In this document: positions 43,703-52,803 of the stretch, in pieces
Layout: the number at the start of each line of letters is the position of its first letter
Position numbering within the stretch: position 1 is the stretch's first letter
DNA from: Bacillus_BD sp050389805
GTDB taxonomy: Bacteria > Bacillota > Bacilli > Bacillales > Cytobacillaceae
DNA length: 64,000 nt
NCBI RefSeq assembly: GCF_050389805.1
Contig: NZ_CP130945.1
Span: 806,001-870,000 of the forward strand
Reading direction: 5' to 3'
Translations under genes and position numbers: made by a program
Notes under the pieces: generated by a model
What the model was told of the DNA's origin: nothing
Databases searched by the model: none
The model's input: only the letters and a program-made list of their open reading frames with translations

Positions 43703-44512
43703 ATGGCATTTCTCAAGCATCTTTGGAAAAGATTTAACGAAGATGACTATTTCGGGATACCGGCCCAGTTAGCCTATTTCTTCCTGCTATCATTATTTCC
43801 GCTTCTCATCGTGATTGTTTCCTTATTCCCGTATTTACCCATTACACAAGAAGATTTACTCGGAACCGTTCGCGACTTTGCCCCAGTCGGTGCCATTGAA
43901 ATCATCGAAAAGAATCTAATCGAAATTTCTAAAAAAAACAATACTCTTTTATCCTTAGGGATTATCGGTACCCTTTGGTCCGCTTCAAATGGGATTAATG
44001 CGATCGTAAAGGTCATAAATCGATCCTATAATGTGGAAGAAGACCGAACCTTTTTTAGGAAACGCATCATGGCCATTTTATTAACACTCGCCATGATTGC
44101 AGTGATTATTGTTGCTTTAATACTACCTGTCTTTGGAAAACACATAGGCATTGTTCTGTTTTCACAGCTTGAACTTTCCTCTGAGTTTCTAACGATTTGG
44201 AATACATTACGGTTGATTGTTAGTTCGGTGATTATTTTTGCCGTATTAATCGCACTATACTGGTTGGCACCAAGTAAACGATTTTCCTGCCGGACGGCCA
44301 TCCCCGGTGCTATTTTTGCGACTATCGGTTGGATCATTACTTCTTATGCATTTTCTTTTTACGTGGAACGCTTTGCCAATTATACCGTAACCTATGGAAG
44401 TATTGGAGCGATCATTGTTTTAATGATCTGGTTTTATATTTCTGGATTTATTATGATTATTGGCGGAGATGTGAATGCTTATTTTACCGTTCATAAAAAG
44501 AAAGATTGCTGA
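43703..44512 (+). CDS. YihY/BrkB-family membrane protein (YfkH-like)
   Basis: 269 residues with about six hydrophobic segments. PAQLAYFFLLSLFPLLIVIV near the start and YGSIGAIIVLMIWFYISGFI near the end are the YihY signatures. Once called RNase BN but not a nuclease; function unknown. Third gene of the yfkJ-yfkI-yfkH group. Confidence 0.87.
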   Translation: MAFLKHLWKRFNEDDYFGIPAQLAYFFLLSLFPLLIVIVSLFPYLPITQEDLLGTVRDFAPVGAIEIIEKNLIEISKKNNTLLSLGIIGTLWSASNGINAIVKVINRSYNVEEDRTFFRKRIMAILLTLAMIAVIIVALILPVFGKHIGIVLFSQLELSSEFLTIWNTLRLIVSSVIIFAVLIALYWLAPSKRFSCRTAIPGAIFATIGWIITSYAFSFYVERFANYTVTYGSIGAIIVLMIWFYISGFIMIIGGDVNAYFTVHKKKDC

Positions 44513-44574
44513 CTCTGTTTGTCTTAAAAACCTATAATTACCTCCTCTAAAAAGGGCGCTATTGTAAAAGATAT

Positions 44575-44602
44575 AAATAGGCTGTTAAAAGCCCATTATT
44601 TT
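44575..44602 (+). terminator. Probable terminator after the yfkH-like gene
   Basis: TAGGCT and AGCCCA around GTTAAA, followed by TTATTTTTT. It sits just before the ribosome binding site of the next small gene, so could also modulate that gene. Confidence 0.6.
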
Positions 44603-44619
44603 TTCAGGAGGGGATTGTA

Positions 44620-44727
44620 ATGGCAAAACATACGAAAAAAGACGGCGGTACAAAGCAACAAAAGAGTAAAAATCCATCAAGTAAAAAAACATCTGGATCT
44701 TCTAACGGTTCTAACGGGTACCACTAA
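44620..44727 (+). CDS. Small lysine/serine-rich protein, 35 residues
   Basis: Begins MAKHTKKDGGTKQQKSKNPS and ends SSNGSNGYH. AGGAGGGG lies 8 nt before the ATG, and a strong terminator follows the stop, giving a tidy gene unit. Very basic, low complexity, no cysteine; it resembles small spore-associated proteins in composition only. Family not recognised. Confidence 0.6.
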   Translation: MAKHTKKDGGTKQQKSKNPSSKKTSGSSNGSNGYH

Positions 44728-44778
44728 AAAAGAGGTCGCCTTGAAGATTGCTGATATCTTTAAGGCGACCTCTTTTTA
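44726..44778. terminator. Bidirectional terminator between the small gene and the P-type ATPase
   Basis: AAAAAAGAGGTCGCCTTGAAGA with TATCTTTAAGGCGACCTCTT, followed by TTT: a long stem between convergent genes. Confidence 0.93.
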
Positions 44779-44785
44779 TCTATTT

Positions 44786-46714
44786 TTAAGACCTTAATAG
44801 TCTTAACCCATTTAAAATAACTAAAATCGTACTTCCTTCGTGACCAATAACTCCTAGAGGTAGGTCCACTACTTGTAGGAAATTAGAGCATATGAGTAGG
44901 GTAATCACACTAATTGAAAAAACAACATTCTGTTTAACAATTTTATTCATACGTTGAGAAAGTCGGATCGCTTCCGAAATTTTAGGAAGATCATTTTTCA
45001 TTAAAACAACGTCAGCCGTTTCTAACGCTACATCTGTTCCACCACCCATGGCAATTCCGACATGAGCTGTAGCAAGTGCAGGGGCATCATTAATTCCATC
45101 CCCAACCATGGCAACGGTGCCGTATTTTTCTTTTAATGCTTTCAAATGATCGACTTTGTTCTCGGGTAAGCATTCAGCAATAAATTCATCGACATGACAT
45201 TCTGCAGAAATAGCCTGAGCTGTAGTCGAACTATCTCCTGTCAACATGATCGTATAGATCCCCTGTGCTTTTAATTGATCAATCGCCTGCTTGGTTTCTT
45301 CTCTGACTTGATCCTTCAAGGCAATTACGGCAATGATCTTTTCATTTTTCTGGACAAATACAGTTGTCTTTCCTTCGCTTGAAAGTTTATTGTAGGCTCC
45401 TTGTGAAAATTGCTCCGCCAATTCTGAACCAACAAAGCCAGACTTTCCGATTTTCCATTCATCATTTCCAATGGTCGCTTTCACTCCCCAACCAGCAACG
45501 TCCTCTATTCCTTCAGGTTGAATGAGTTCTACGTTTAAATCATTTTTAACAAATTGAACAATCGCATTGGCTAGCGGGTGATTCGAGTGACTTTCAATCG
45601 AGGCTACATAAAGTAGTACTTCGTTCCGATCTAACCCTTCTTCTACCAAGTCATCCGTTACTTCAGGTTTCCCCTTTGTTAAGGTTCCTGTTTTATCAAA
45701 TGCGATCGCTTTGATATGATTCAAATTCTCTAAGTGAACCCCACCTTTAAATAAGATTCCATGTTTGGCCCCGTTAGAGATGGCCGATAAAGTTGCGGGC
45801 ATGATCGACGCTACAAGCGCACATGGGGATGCAACAACAAGCAACACCATCGCACGGTAAAAGGTTTCTGTCCAACTCCAGCCCAGTAAGAAATGAGGTA
45901 GAAACATCATGAGTACGACTGCGACTAAGACAAACTTAACGTAATTACCTTCAAACCGCTCTATAAAAAGCTGAGATGGAGATTTTTCACTTTGAGCAGA
46001 TTGTACTAAGTCAATAATTTTTTGAAATAGGGTTTGATCTGAAAGCTTTGTGATTTCAACCGTAATGGAACCATTTAAATTGACAGTTCCCGCAAATATT
46101 TCTTCTTCTATGCCTTTCGTTACAGGGATTGACTCTCCTGTGATCGCTGCTTCATCAATGGTTGTCGTACCTTTTACAATTTTTCCATCTGAAGGTATTC
46201 TTTCTCCTGGTTTAATAAGAATAAGATCTCCTATTTTAAGGTCAGACACATTAACGATTTTCTCGACTCCATTTGTGACCAATAGCGCTTCTTGAGGCTG
46301 TAAATCCATTAGAGAAGAGATTTCTTTTGTGCTTTTATTCATGGCATAGGTTTCCAAAGCGCCACTTAATGAAAAAATAAAAATCAAAATGGCTCCCTCT
46401 GTCCAGTAACCAATAATGGCCGAACCGATTGCCGCAAGTATCATGAGAATTTCTACATTTAATTGTTTATTCTCAATGGTATCGATAATCCCTTCTTTTG
46501 CCTTTGCAAAGCCCCCAATTACAAAAGATAGAATATAGATAAGAGCCGACAAGGTCGGGCGTTCGGTATATGCTAATAACCATCCTCCTAAAATAAACAC
46601 ACCACAGAGAATCGCAGCTACTAATTCACCATTCACCTTGAGTTTGGTCCATAGATTTTCTTTTTCTTGTGCTATCTCTTGTTTTCCTTCTAAAACTTGA
46701 ACTTCTGGATTCAA
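44786..46714 (-). CDS. Heavy-metal P1B-type ATPase, ZosA-like (SPC motif)
   Basis: 642 residues. No N-terminal CxxC metal-binding domain. Eight helices expected; the transport motif in helix 6 is SPCA (VVASPCALVASI) instead of CPC. Catalytic DKTGTLTKG, the TGES loop, nucleotide-domain SHSNHPLA and GDGINDAP are all present. The SPC motif, missing N-terminal domain and length fit B. subtilis ZosA (zinc uptake/peroxide-linked), from memory. Ion specificity is not proven by sequence. GGAGGAGTTGG precedes the start. Confidence 0.85.
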   Translation of the reverse strand: MNPEVQVLEGKQEIAQEKENLWTKLKVNGELVAAILCGVFILGGWLLAYTERPTLSALIYILSFVIGGFAKAKEGIIDTIENKQLNVEILMILAAIGSAIIGYWTEGAILIFIFSLSGALETYAMNKSTKEISSLMDLQPQEALLVTNGVEKIVNVSDLKIGDLILIKPGERIPSDGKIVKGTTTIDEAAITGESIPVTKGIEEEIFAGTVNLNGSITVEITKLSDQTLFQKIIDLVQSAQSEKSPSQLFIERFEGNYVKFVLVAVVLMMFLPHFLLGWSWTETFYRAMVLLVVASPCALVASIMPATLSAISNGAKHGILFKGGVHLENLNHIKAIAFDKTGTLTKGKPEVTDDLVEEGLDRNEVLLYVASIESHSNHPLANAIVQFVKNDLNVELIQPEGIEDVAGWGVKATIGNDEWKIGKSGFVGSELAEQFSQGAYNKLSSEGKTTVFVQKNEKIIAVIALKDQVREETKQAIDQLKAQGIYTIMLTGDSSTTAQAISAECHVDEFIAECLPENKVDHLKALKEKYGTVAMVGDGINDAPALATAHVGIAMGGGTDVALETADVVLMKNDLPKISEAIRLSQRMNKIVKQNVVFSISVITLLICSNFLQVVDLPLGVIGHEGSTILVILNGLRLLRS

Positions 46715-46805
46715 TCCAACTCCTCCTTTTTTCTAACATTTCTATAGTGTTAAATTTTCTAATTGAGAAAAAGAATCAAAATCATTACCCCTAAAAAGCA
46801 CGAAA

Positions 46806-46827
46806 GCTGCCACCCGGGGGTGACAGC
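46806..46827. repeat. GC-rich orphan hairpin in the divergent region
   Basis: GCTGCCACCC pairs with GGGTGACAGC (one mismatch). It lies between the divergent ATPase and YfkD genes, where no transcript should end. The 278-bp gap holds no other recognised feature. Confidence 0.5.
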
Positions 46828-46992
46828 AAAAATTTTACTTATATTAGTTTTATTAAAATTAACACAGAATCCTTCATTAGAAAAGAAAGTTGCTCAGAAA
46901 TGATAAATTATTTTCTTAGATGGATAATCTTACATAACTACGAAAACAATATATGATGAAGAATTAACCTGTATGATTGAAAGGAGTTCATT

Positions 46993-47814
46993 ATGAAGAT
47001 TAAGGTTATTTATTTACTTATTGGGCTTATGTTTACAATGAGTTTTCTCCCTTTAGCCCAAGCAGAGAAGCAACCTGAAAAAAAGGAGGAGCCACCTAAA
47101 CAAACGATTACGGTCCCAAATTCGGTGATGAACATAGCAAAGGAAAATACTTTTCCAAATCCAACGAATGATATGCCCAGATTGGAACCAAGTGATCTCA
47201 CAAAAGACCTTATCGACACTTCTAAAATAAAAATAGATAATCCTGAACTTATTCGTATGCTAAATGAAACAACCGTTAATAGTACCCCATTTGCTCTAGG
47301 ATATAAGGCGATCGTTTACCTTGGACAATGGCCACTGAATTATGAATCGGTTGAAACCACGCCGAATTGGGAATATCAAAGGATTAATACAAACTATTTC
47401 GATAATCGTGGCGGAAATGCAGCTTATCAAATTCATTATGTTCAAGAAGTACAAAAACTCGTACGTGGTGGTTTAACGGCAAAGGTGGCTAATACAGACC
47501 AAGTGAAAGATATGATGCTGATGAAGGCGATGCAGAAGACAAATTTGCCATTAGCCTTTGAAACCATTATTGGAGCGGGTACAAAAAAAGATCAAGTCTA
47601 TAATGTAAATCCAAAAATGCTCGGTTATTTACATGGATATGCCCCTGCGATTAACGAAAAAGGTAAAATTACTTATGGGGAAGTCTATCTCCTGTTAAAA
47701 GGTCGGAAAAAATCTATTTTAGTTAAAAATGTAACAACCCAAGGAATCAGTGCCTGGATCCCAATTCAAGATCATGTATCCTTTGGGTTCAGTGCAAGCG
47801 AGAAGCCACAATAA
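46993..47814 (+). CDS. Secreted YfkD-family protein
   Basis: 273 residues with a cleavable signal peptide (MKIKVIYLLIGLMFTMSFLP then LAQAEKQ, cleavage after AQA). The mature part starts with a Lys/Glu/Pro-rich linker and has the pattern LGYKAIVYLGQWPLNYES and WEYQRINTNYFDNRGG of YfkD proteins, which are uncharacterised. GAAAGGAG precedes the start. Neighbouring yfkAB supports the identification. Confidence 0.8.
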   Translation: MKIKVIYLLIGLMFTMSFLPLAQAEKQPEKKEEPPKQTITVPNSVMNIAKENTFPNPTNDMPRLEPSDLTKDLIDTSKIKIDNPELIRMLNETTVNSTPFALGYKAIVYLGQWPLNYESVETTPNWEYQRINTNYFDNRGGNAAYQIHYVQEVQKLVRGGLTAKVANTDQVKDMMLMKAMQKTNLPLAFETIIGAGTKKDQVYNVNPKMLGYLHGYAPAINEKGKITYGEVYLLLKGRKKSILVKNVTTQGISAWIPIQDHVSFGFSASEKPQ

Positions 47815-47872
47815 ACTGGGTGGGAGTAAGTAATAAAACGGTTGGAAATAGTCAGAAGGTTGGATGGGTAAA

Positions 47873-48030
47873 GACCAAAAGAGGATAAGGAAGTACTGAA
47901 ATGGGTCTTCATAAGGGTAATGAAGACCAAATTAGGATAGAGAAGTACTGAAACTGGTCTTCATAAGGGTAATGAAGACCAAAAGTATAGAAAAAGAATG
48001 AAACTGATTTTCATAAGGACATGCTAAAAA
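47873..48030. repeat. Tandem 52-bp hairpin repeat, array 2
   Basis: Units begin at 47873, 47925 and 47977. Each reads GACCAAA, an A/G-rich linker with GAAGTACTGAAA, then GGTCTTCATAAGGG and TAATGAA; GGTCTTCAT pairs perfectly with ATGAAGACC of the next unit. The third unit is degenerate. Period and plan match the array at 51581 and, more loosely, the one at 31426. Confidence 0.85.
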
Positions 48031-48082
48031 ATCTCGAAAAGAATAAGAGAGAATGTTATATAAGCGTGTCCAAAATGACTAA

Positions 48083-48121
48083 TAAAAAATGCACAAGAGA
48101 ATCCGACCTCCTGTGCATTTT
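48083..48121 (-). terminator. Terminator of yfkAB
   Basis: AAAATGCACA pairs with TGTGCATTTT around a loop; T runs on both strands. Confidence 0.8.
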
Positions 48122-48123
48122 AT

Positions 48124-49239
48124 TTATAAAATCGATTGTTTTTCCTGAAAATTAACATCTGAATAATATTGATTTTTTACTAATACATTAGGGCCCAGAC
48201 ATTGAACATTCGGGCAATGACAATTTAAGGATTGGGCAAGCTTGGACTGCATCCATTCCTCATATACATCAACGAGTCGGTCGGTTACAATATTTCCGAG
48301 TGGCGGAGTATTGTTAAAATCCGTAACAATGACATCGCCAGAGAAGATATTGACATTTAAGCGAGAGCGACCGTCGGGATCATTGCGTACCGTCACATTC
48401 TTCGCTTCCCGTAACTTGTTGATTAGCCGCAAATCTTCTTCGTTTCCACTGCAAGAATAGAAGGGAAGTGTACCGAATAACATCCATATATCTTGGTCAC
48501 GAATCTCCAGTAGATGATGAATAGAAGCTCGGATTTCTTCTAAGCTTAGTGTTTCTAGCGAAGCTGCAAAGGATGATGGATACATCGGATGAATTTCATG
48601 GCGCTGGCATTTCATCTCTTGAACAATCTGTTTATGAATATGTTCTAGATGAGGGACTGTACGTTTATTTAGCATCGTTTCAGCGGAAACGAGGACTCCC
48701 ATTTCAGCAATTGCCCTACTATTTTCAATCATTTTGTAAAATAGTTTTCTCCGTTGTTCACGAGAAGGCTTTTGTGTCATTCGTGCAAAGCCACCCTCAA
48801 TAAAATCATCTTCAGTACCCCAGTTGTGAGAAATATGGAGGACATCTAAATACGGTAGAATGGGTTCGTATCGTTCTAAATCCAAAGTTAAATTTGAATT
48901 TATTTGGGTGCGAACACCTTTTTGCTGAGCATACTTAAACAATGGCACAACATAATTTTCGACTGATTTGCGCGATAGTACAGGTTCGCCCCCTGTAATA
49001 CTTAATGTACGTAAATGTGGAATTTCATCTAGCCTACTAATAAGTAAATCGATTGGTAATGCATCTGGATTTTTGGATTGTAAGGTATCTCCGACCGCAC
49101 AGTGTTCACATCTCATATTGCACAAATAAGTGGTGGTAAATTCTATATTAGATAAGGTTAATTTTCCAAATTGTTCAACATCCATATAGGCTTCCCATGG
49201 GTCGTACTGTGGTGTTAATGTCATTTTTTCAGAAACCAT
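48124..49239 (-). CDS. Radical SAM / CxCxxxxC protein YfkAB
   Basis: 371 residues. Cys40-x3-Cys44-x2-Cys47 (YLCNMRCEHC) binds the 4Fe-4S cluster that cleaves SAM, and the C-terminal CHCPNVQC is the CxCxxxxC motif that names the family. In B. subtilis this protein was first split into yfkA and yfkB; here it is one intact frame. Substrate unknown. GAAGGGAG precedes the start. Confidence 0.9.
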   Translation of the reverse strand: MVSEKMTLTPQYDPWEAYMDVEQFGKLTLSNIEFTTTYLCNMRCEHCAVGDTLQSKNPDALPIDLLISRLDEIPHLRTLSITGGEPVLSRKSVENYVVPLFKYAQQKGVRTQINSNLTLDLERYEPILPYLDVLHISHNWGTEDDFIEGGFARMTQKPSREQRRKLFYKMIENSRAIAEMGVLVSAETMLNKRTVPHLEHIHKQIVQEMKCQRHEIHPMYPSSFAASLETLSLEEIRASIHHLLEIRDQDIWMLFGTLPFYSCSGNEEDLRLINKLREAKNVTVRNDPDGRSRLNVNIFSGDVIVTDFNNTPPLGNIVTDRLVDVYEEWMQSKLAQSLNCHCPNVQCLGPNVLVKNQYYSDVNFQEKQSIL

Positions 49240-49443
49240 TTCAATCTCCCTTCAAACGTATTTATTTATACATATGTCTGTTTATCCCTAGTCATTATTG
49301 TATTAATTATTAGGTGTGTCAATGAAAAAAGTTTAAGCATTGTGGTAATGATAATAGGGGAAGAGAGTGATCTGTGAAAATGTATTGCCTTCTTCGTCAA
49401 TTTTCGATAGGATGAATACGATATTGAAAGGAGAGAGTGACTT

Positions 49444-49629
49444 TTGGGTAGTCCGATTCTTGATAAAAACATGCAGGTGAATTTTTTAAAACAACGATTA
49501 AATATGTTTCTTGAAACTTTAGATGCAATCGATCCAGAGGAAACGGATCTTGAGGATATTGATCGATTAATTGAAATGGTCGATGAATTAGAATCAACAG
49601 TTCAGGAATTTAAACACCGTGAAGTGTAA
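49444..49629 (+). CDS. SE1561-family small protein (YfjT-like)
   Basis: 61 residues, acidic and helical: NFLKQRLNMFLETLDAIDPE then LEDIDRLIEMVDELE. A TTG start at 49444 lies 7 nt after AAAGGAGAG; an ATG nine codons later is possible. Conserved in Bacillales, role unknown. Position between yfkAB and pdaA agrees with B. subtilis yfjT. Confidence 0.8.
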   Translation: MGSPILDKNMQVNFLKQRLNMFLETLDAIDPEETDLEDIDRLIEMVDELESTVQEFKHREV

Positions 49630-49683
49630 GAGTCAATCTTTATTGGCTCTTTTTTATGTAAATTGAACTTGGATTAATGGTTA

Positions 49684-49856
49684 ACTCCAGCGCCTAGCTC
49701 CTATATCGATTCGCACTTATGTGCTCATTGAGTTTCCTTTATCTCAAGGAAATGATTTTACTAGGGGCTGAAGCCCTTATGTTAAACGTCAATGACATGC
49801 ACATTCTGCGCAAGTCATTCCTATATATGAGCTGTACAAGGGCATCCGCCCATCGT
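49684..49856. repeat. CCAGCGCC repeat element, copy 3 (degenerate)
   Basis: Starts ACTCCAGCGCCTAGCTCC and ends near GGCATCCGCCCATCG. Internal self-complementary stretches include ACTAGGGGCTGAAGCCC. Shares its start with copies at 19594 and 32616; the matching GGCGCT end is lost. Confidence 0.55.
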
Positions 49857-49959
49857 AATGTCTTTGACTTTTAAAATCGTGATTTTGCTAGTATAATAAA
49901 ACTGTCTAAATAGTCTAAAAACAAAGTAGGGTTACATAAATGGGGAGGAGAAAGAACCG

Positions 49960-51510
49960 ATGAATATTGAGAAATTTCAAGAGAGTATGTATGAGCTTAT
50001 TGTCGAAACGTCCACACAACTTCCTAAAGACGTGCGTAGAGCCATTAAAGCAGCTAAGGAAAACGAAAATATGGGCACGAGATCAGCAATGGCGCTTGGA
50101 ACGATTACGAATAATATCAAAATGGCGGATGATAATGTGTCCCCTATTTGTCAAGATACAGGTCTTCCAACGTTCAAAATCAAAACTCCTGTAGGCGTAA
50201 ATCAAATCCAACTAAAAAAGGCGATCTATAATGCCATTGCCGAAGCTACGAAAAACGGGAAGCTTCGCCCAAACTCTGTAGATTCACTAACTGGGAAAAA
50301 TAGTGGAGATAATTTAGGGGGCGGCACACCGGTTATTAAATTTGAACAATGGGAACAGGATGATATTGAAGTCCGCTTAATTTTAAAAGGCGGTGGATGT
50401 GAAAATAAAAACATTCAATACAGTCTCCCATGTGAATTAGAAGGCTTAGGACGTGCTGGTCGTGATCTGGATGGAATTCGTAAATGTATTATGCACTCTG
50501 TTTACCAAGCCCAAGGACAAGGTTGCTCCGCTGGCTTTATCGGAGTCGGGATTGGCGGGGATCGTTCCGCTGGATATGATTTAGCAAAAGAACAACTTTT
50601 CCGCTCTGTTGATGATGTAAATCCGAATGAAGACCTGCGTAAATTAGAAGAGTATGTAATGGAAAATGCCAATAAATTGGGAATTGGTACAATGGGGTTC
50701 GGCGGTGAAACGACACTGTTAGGATGTAAAGTGGGTGTCATGAACCGTATTCCAGCAAGCTTCTTTGTTTCCGTTGCTTATAACTGTTGGGCATTCCGTC
50801 GTTTAGGAGTATCTGTTAATGTTGAAACAGGAACGATTAAAGAATGGATGTACCAAGAAGGTGAGAAAATAGATTTTGGCGTTGAACAAGCAGAAAAGGA
50901 AACAGCCGCAGCATCTGAAAAGAGTGTCAATGTGGTTGAATTACAAGCGCCAATTACCGAAGAACAAATTCGTCAATTAAAGGTTGGAGACGTTGTTAAA
51001 ATTTCTGGAAGAATGTATACAGGACGCGATGCAATTCATAAATATTTGTCTGAAAATGACTCCCCAGTAGACCTAAATGGACAGATTATTTATCACTGTG
51101 GTCCTGTAATGTTAAAAGATGATGAAGGCAAATGGCATGTAAAAGCAGCAGGACCAACAACCAGTATTCGTGAGGAGCCATATCAAGGAGATATTATGAA
51201 ACGCTTTGGGATACGTGCTGTCATCGGTAAAGGTGGTATGGGGCCCAAAACATTAGAAGCGTTAGAGGAACACGGCGGTGTTTATTTGAACGCAATCGGT
51301 GGTGCAGCACAATATTATGCAGATTGTATTAAATCCGTTGATGGTGTTGATTTAACACAATTTGGAATTCCAGAAGCTATGTGGCATTTAACCGTAGAAG
51401 GTTTTACTGCCGTTGTCACGATGGATTCCCATGGAAACAGTCTTCATAAAGACGTTGACCAATCCTCTCTTGAAAAATTAGCTCAATTTAAAGATCCGGT
51501 TTTTAAATAA
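49960..51510 (+). CDS. Fumarate hydratase, class I (iron-sulfur)
   Basis: Fumarate-malate interconversion in the TCA cycle by an oxygen-sensitive 4Fe-4S enzyme. 516 residues with the alpha-type domain first (ICQDTGLPTFKIKTPVG, GGGCENKN, GIGGDRSAGYDLAKEQL) and the beta-type domain from about residue 330 (GDVVKISGRMYTGRDAIHKY, YHCGPV). Cluster cysteines are in CQD, GGGCENK and GCKVG. AGGAGAAAG precedes the start. Tartrate dehydratase is a related alternative, but the length and single-chain fusion fit fumarase. Confidence 0.9.
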   Translation: MNIEKFQESMYELIVETSTQLPKDVRRAIKAAKENENMGTRSAMALGTITNNIKMADDNVSPICQDTGLPTFKIKTPVGVNQIQLKKAIYNAIAEATKNGKLRPNSVDSLTGKNSGDNLGGGTPVIKFEQWEQDDIEVRLILKGGGCENKNIQYSLPCELEGLGRAGRDLDGIRKCIMHSVYQAQGQGCSAGFIGVGIGGDRSAGYDLAKEQLFRSVDDVNPNEDLRKLEEYVMENANKLGIGTMGFGGETTLLGCKVGVMNRIPASFFVSVAYNCWAFRRLGVSVNVETGTIKEWMYQEGEKIDFGVEQAEKETAAASEKSVNVVELQAPITEEQIRQLKVGDVVKISGRMYTGRDAIHKYLSENDSPVDLNGQIIYHCGPVMLKDDEGKWHVKAAGPTTSIREEPYQGDIMKRFGIRAVIGKGGMGPKTLEALEEHGGVYLNAIGGAAQYYADCIKSVDGVDLTQFGIPEAMWHLTVEGFTAVVTMDSHGNSLHKDVDQSSLEKLAQFKDPVFK

Positions 51511-51516
51511 CTTTTT

Positions 51517-51554
51517 AAATGTCCTTCATTACAGGTTAATGAAGGACATTTTTT
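51517..51554 (+). terminator. Terminator after the fumarase gene
   Basis: AAATGTCCTTCATT and AATGAAGGACATTT are perfectly paired and followed by TTTT. Confidence 0.95.
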
Positions 51555-51569
51555 CGTTGAATTATGTCT

Positions 51570-51730
51570 TCAACTGCTATGAAGGCCAAAATCGTGGTAC
51601 TAGTGAAGTCAAAAGGTCTTCATACACCGGATGAATTCCAAAATCGTAGAACAAGTGAAATAAGGGGGCTGCACTTCACAGATGAAGACCGAACATATCA
51701 AAAAATGAAGCAACGGATCTTCATCGGACA
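51570..51730. repeat. Tandem ~52-bp hairpin repeat, array 3 (degenerate)
   Basis: Units start at 51581, 51633 and 51684 (52, 51 and about 45 bp). Each has GAAGGCC/GAATTCC/GAAGACC at the start, a linker such as AAAATCGTAGAACAAGTGAA, and a GGTCTTCAT-like arm. Clearly the same design as the array at 47873 but more diverged. A chance frame through it is not taken as a gene. Confidence 0.7.
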
Positions 51731-51843
51731 ACTAAAAACACGATAAGGGGACTGCAGCAAATCCTATTTTTGCCAATTAGATTTACGAATTGAATTGTAC
51801 TCCAAAGCTAAAATAAGTACATATAGAAAGGAGTCAATTCAAA

Positions 51844-52668
51844 ATGAAGTTTTTCAAAAAAACCATCGTTCTTTGTTTGCTTTTTTTTATAACGGGAACA
51901 TTTGCCTCTGCAGAAACCTATTCGAATCAAGCCATTCATTGGGGGATACCGAGAGCAAAGGATGAAATTCCTCCCGATGCTGGACAAACATGGAATAAAA
52001 TCTTAGAGAAACACGGTGCTTTCTATAAAGGGGATCCGAATAAAAAGGAAATATATTTAACCTTCGATAACGGGTATGAAAATGGTTATACAGATAAAAT
52101 CCTCGATGTTTTAAAAAAGGAAAAAGTTCCAGCTACTTTTTTCGTGACGGGACATTATTTAGACTCAGCGCCAGACCTGGTTGAAAGAATGGCAAAAGAG
52201 GGTCATATCATTGGAAATCATTCGTGGAGTCATCCTGACTTAACACAGGTAAGTGATGAAAAAGTTGTAGAAGAACTAGAAAAAGTACGTAAAAAAACAG
52301 AGGAAATCACAGGGAATAAAGAAATGAAATATCTTAGACCCCCACGAGGAGTCTTTAGTGAAAGAACAATGGATCTTGCTAAAAAACATGGATATACCCA
52401 TGCTTTTTGGTCATTAGCCTATGTTGACTGGTATACAAATCAACAAAAAGGTGCCCAATATGCTTATGATAATATTATGGGAAGAATCCATCCAGGTGCG
52501 ATTATTCTTCTGCATACCGTATCAAAGGATAATGCAGATGCTTTAGAAGATGTGATTAAAGACTTGAAAAAGAATGGCTATAAGTTTAAGAGTCTGGATG
52601 ATCTACAAGTAGGCGAGCAGAGCGATAAGGATCCGATTTTAGAGCGTTTATTTAATAAAGAAGGGTAA
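51844..52668 (+). CDS. pdaA: Polysaccharide deacetylase PdaA (spore cortex muramic-lactam synthesis)
   Basis: 274 residues with a signal peptide (cleavage near FASA-ET, residues 22-25). NodB-type deacetylase domain: LTFDNGYENGYT carries the catalytic Asp pair (TFDNG as in PdaA rather than TFDDG), GNHSWSHPD the metal His residues, and LRPPRGVFSE the later motif. Deacetylates muramic acid so the spore cortex forms delta-lactam. AAAGGAG precedes the start. The protein is predicted to act outside the forespore membrane. Confidence 0.93.
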   Translation: MKFFKKTIVLCLLFFITGTFASAETYSNQAIHWGIPRAKDEIPPDAGQTWNKILEKHGAFYKGDPNKKEIYLTFDNGYENGYTDKILDVLKKEKVPATFFVTGHYLDSAPDLVERMAKEGHIIGNHSWSHPDLTQVSDEKVVEELEKVRKKTEEITGNKEMKYLRPPRGVFSERTMDLAKKHGYTHAFWSLAYVDWYTNQQKGAQYAYDNIMGRIHPGAIILLHTVSKDNADALEDVIKDLKKNGYKFKSLDDLQVGEQSDKDPILERLFNKEG

Positions 52669-52679
52669 TCAATCATATT

Positions 52680-52710
52680 AGGGGGGCAGCTATAAAACTG
52701 TCCCTTTTTC
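52680..52710 (+). terminator. Terminator after pdaA
   Basis: AGGGGGGCAG and CTGTCCCT pair (one G-T), followed by TTTT. Confidence 0.75.
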
Positions 52711-52803
52711 TATGTAGGCTAGAAATAAACTGAACCACTCGTTTTATCCTCCTATAAAATAATCAGTAATATATGTTATAATACGAAAAAATAGTAAGAA
52801 GTG

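Noticed and set aside
51564..51746. 60-codon frame over the 51.6-kb array
   Set aside because: Composition follows the degenerate repeat units and there is no Shine-Dalgarno sequence.
51750..51843. Sigma-G promoter before pdaA
   Set aside because: Expected from family knowledge, but no -35/-10 pair at the right spacing could be matched.
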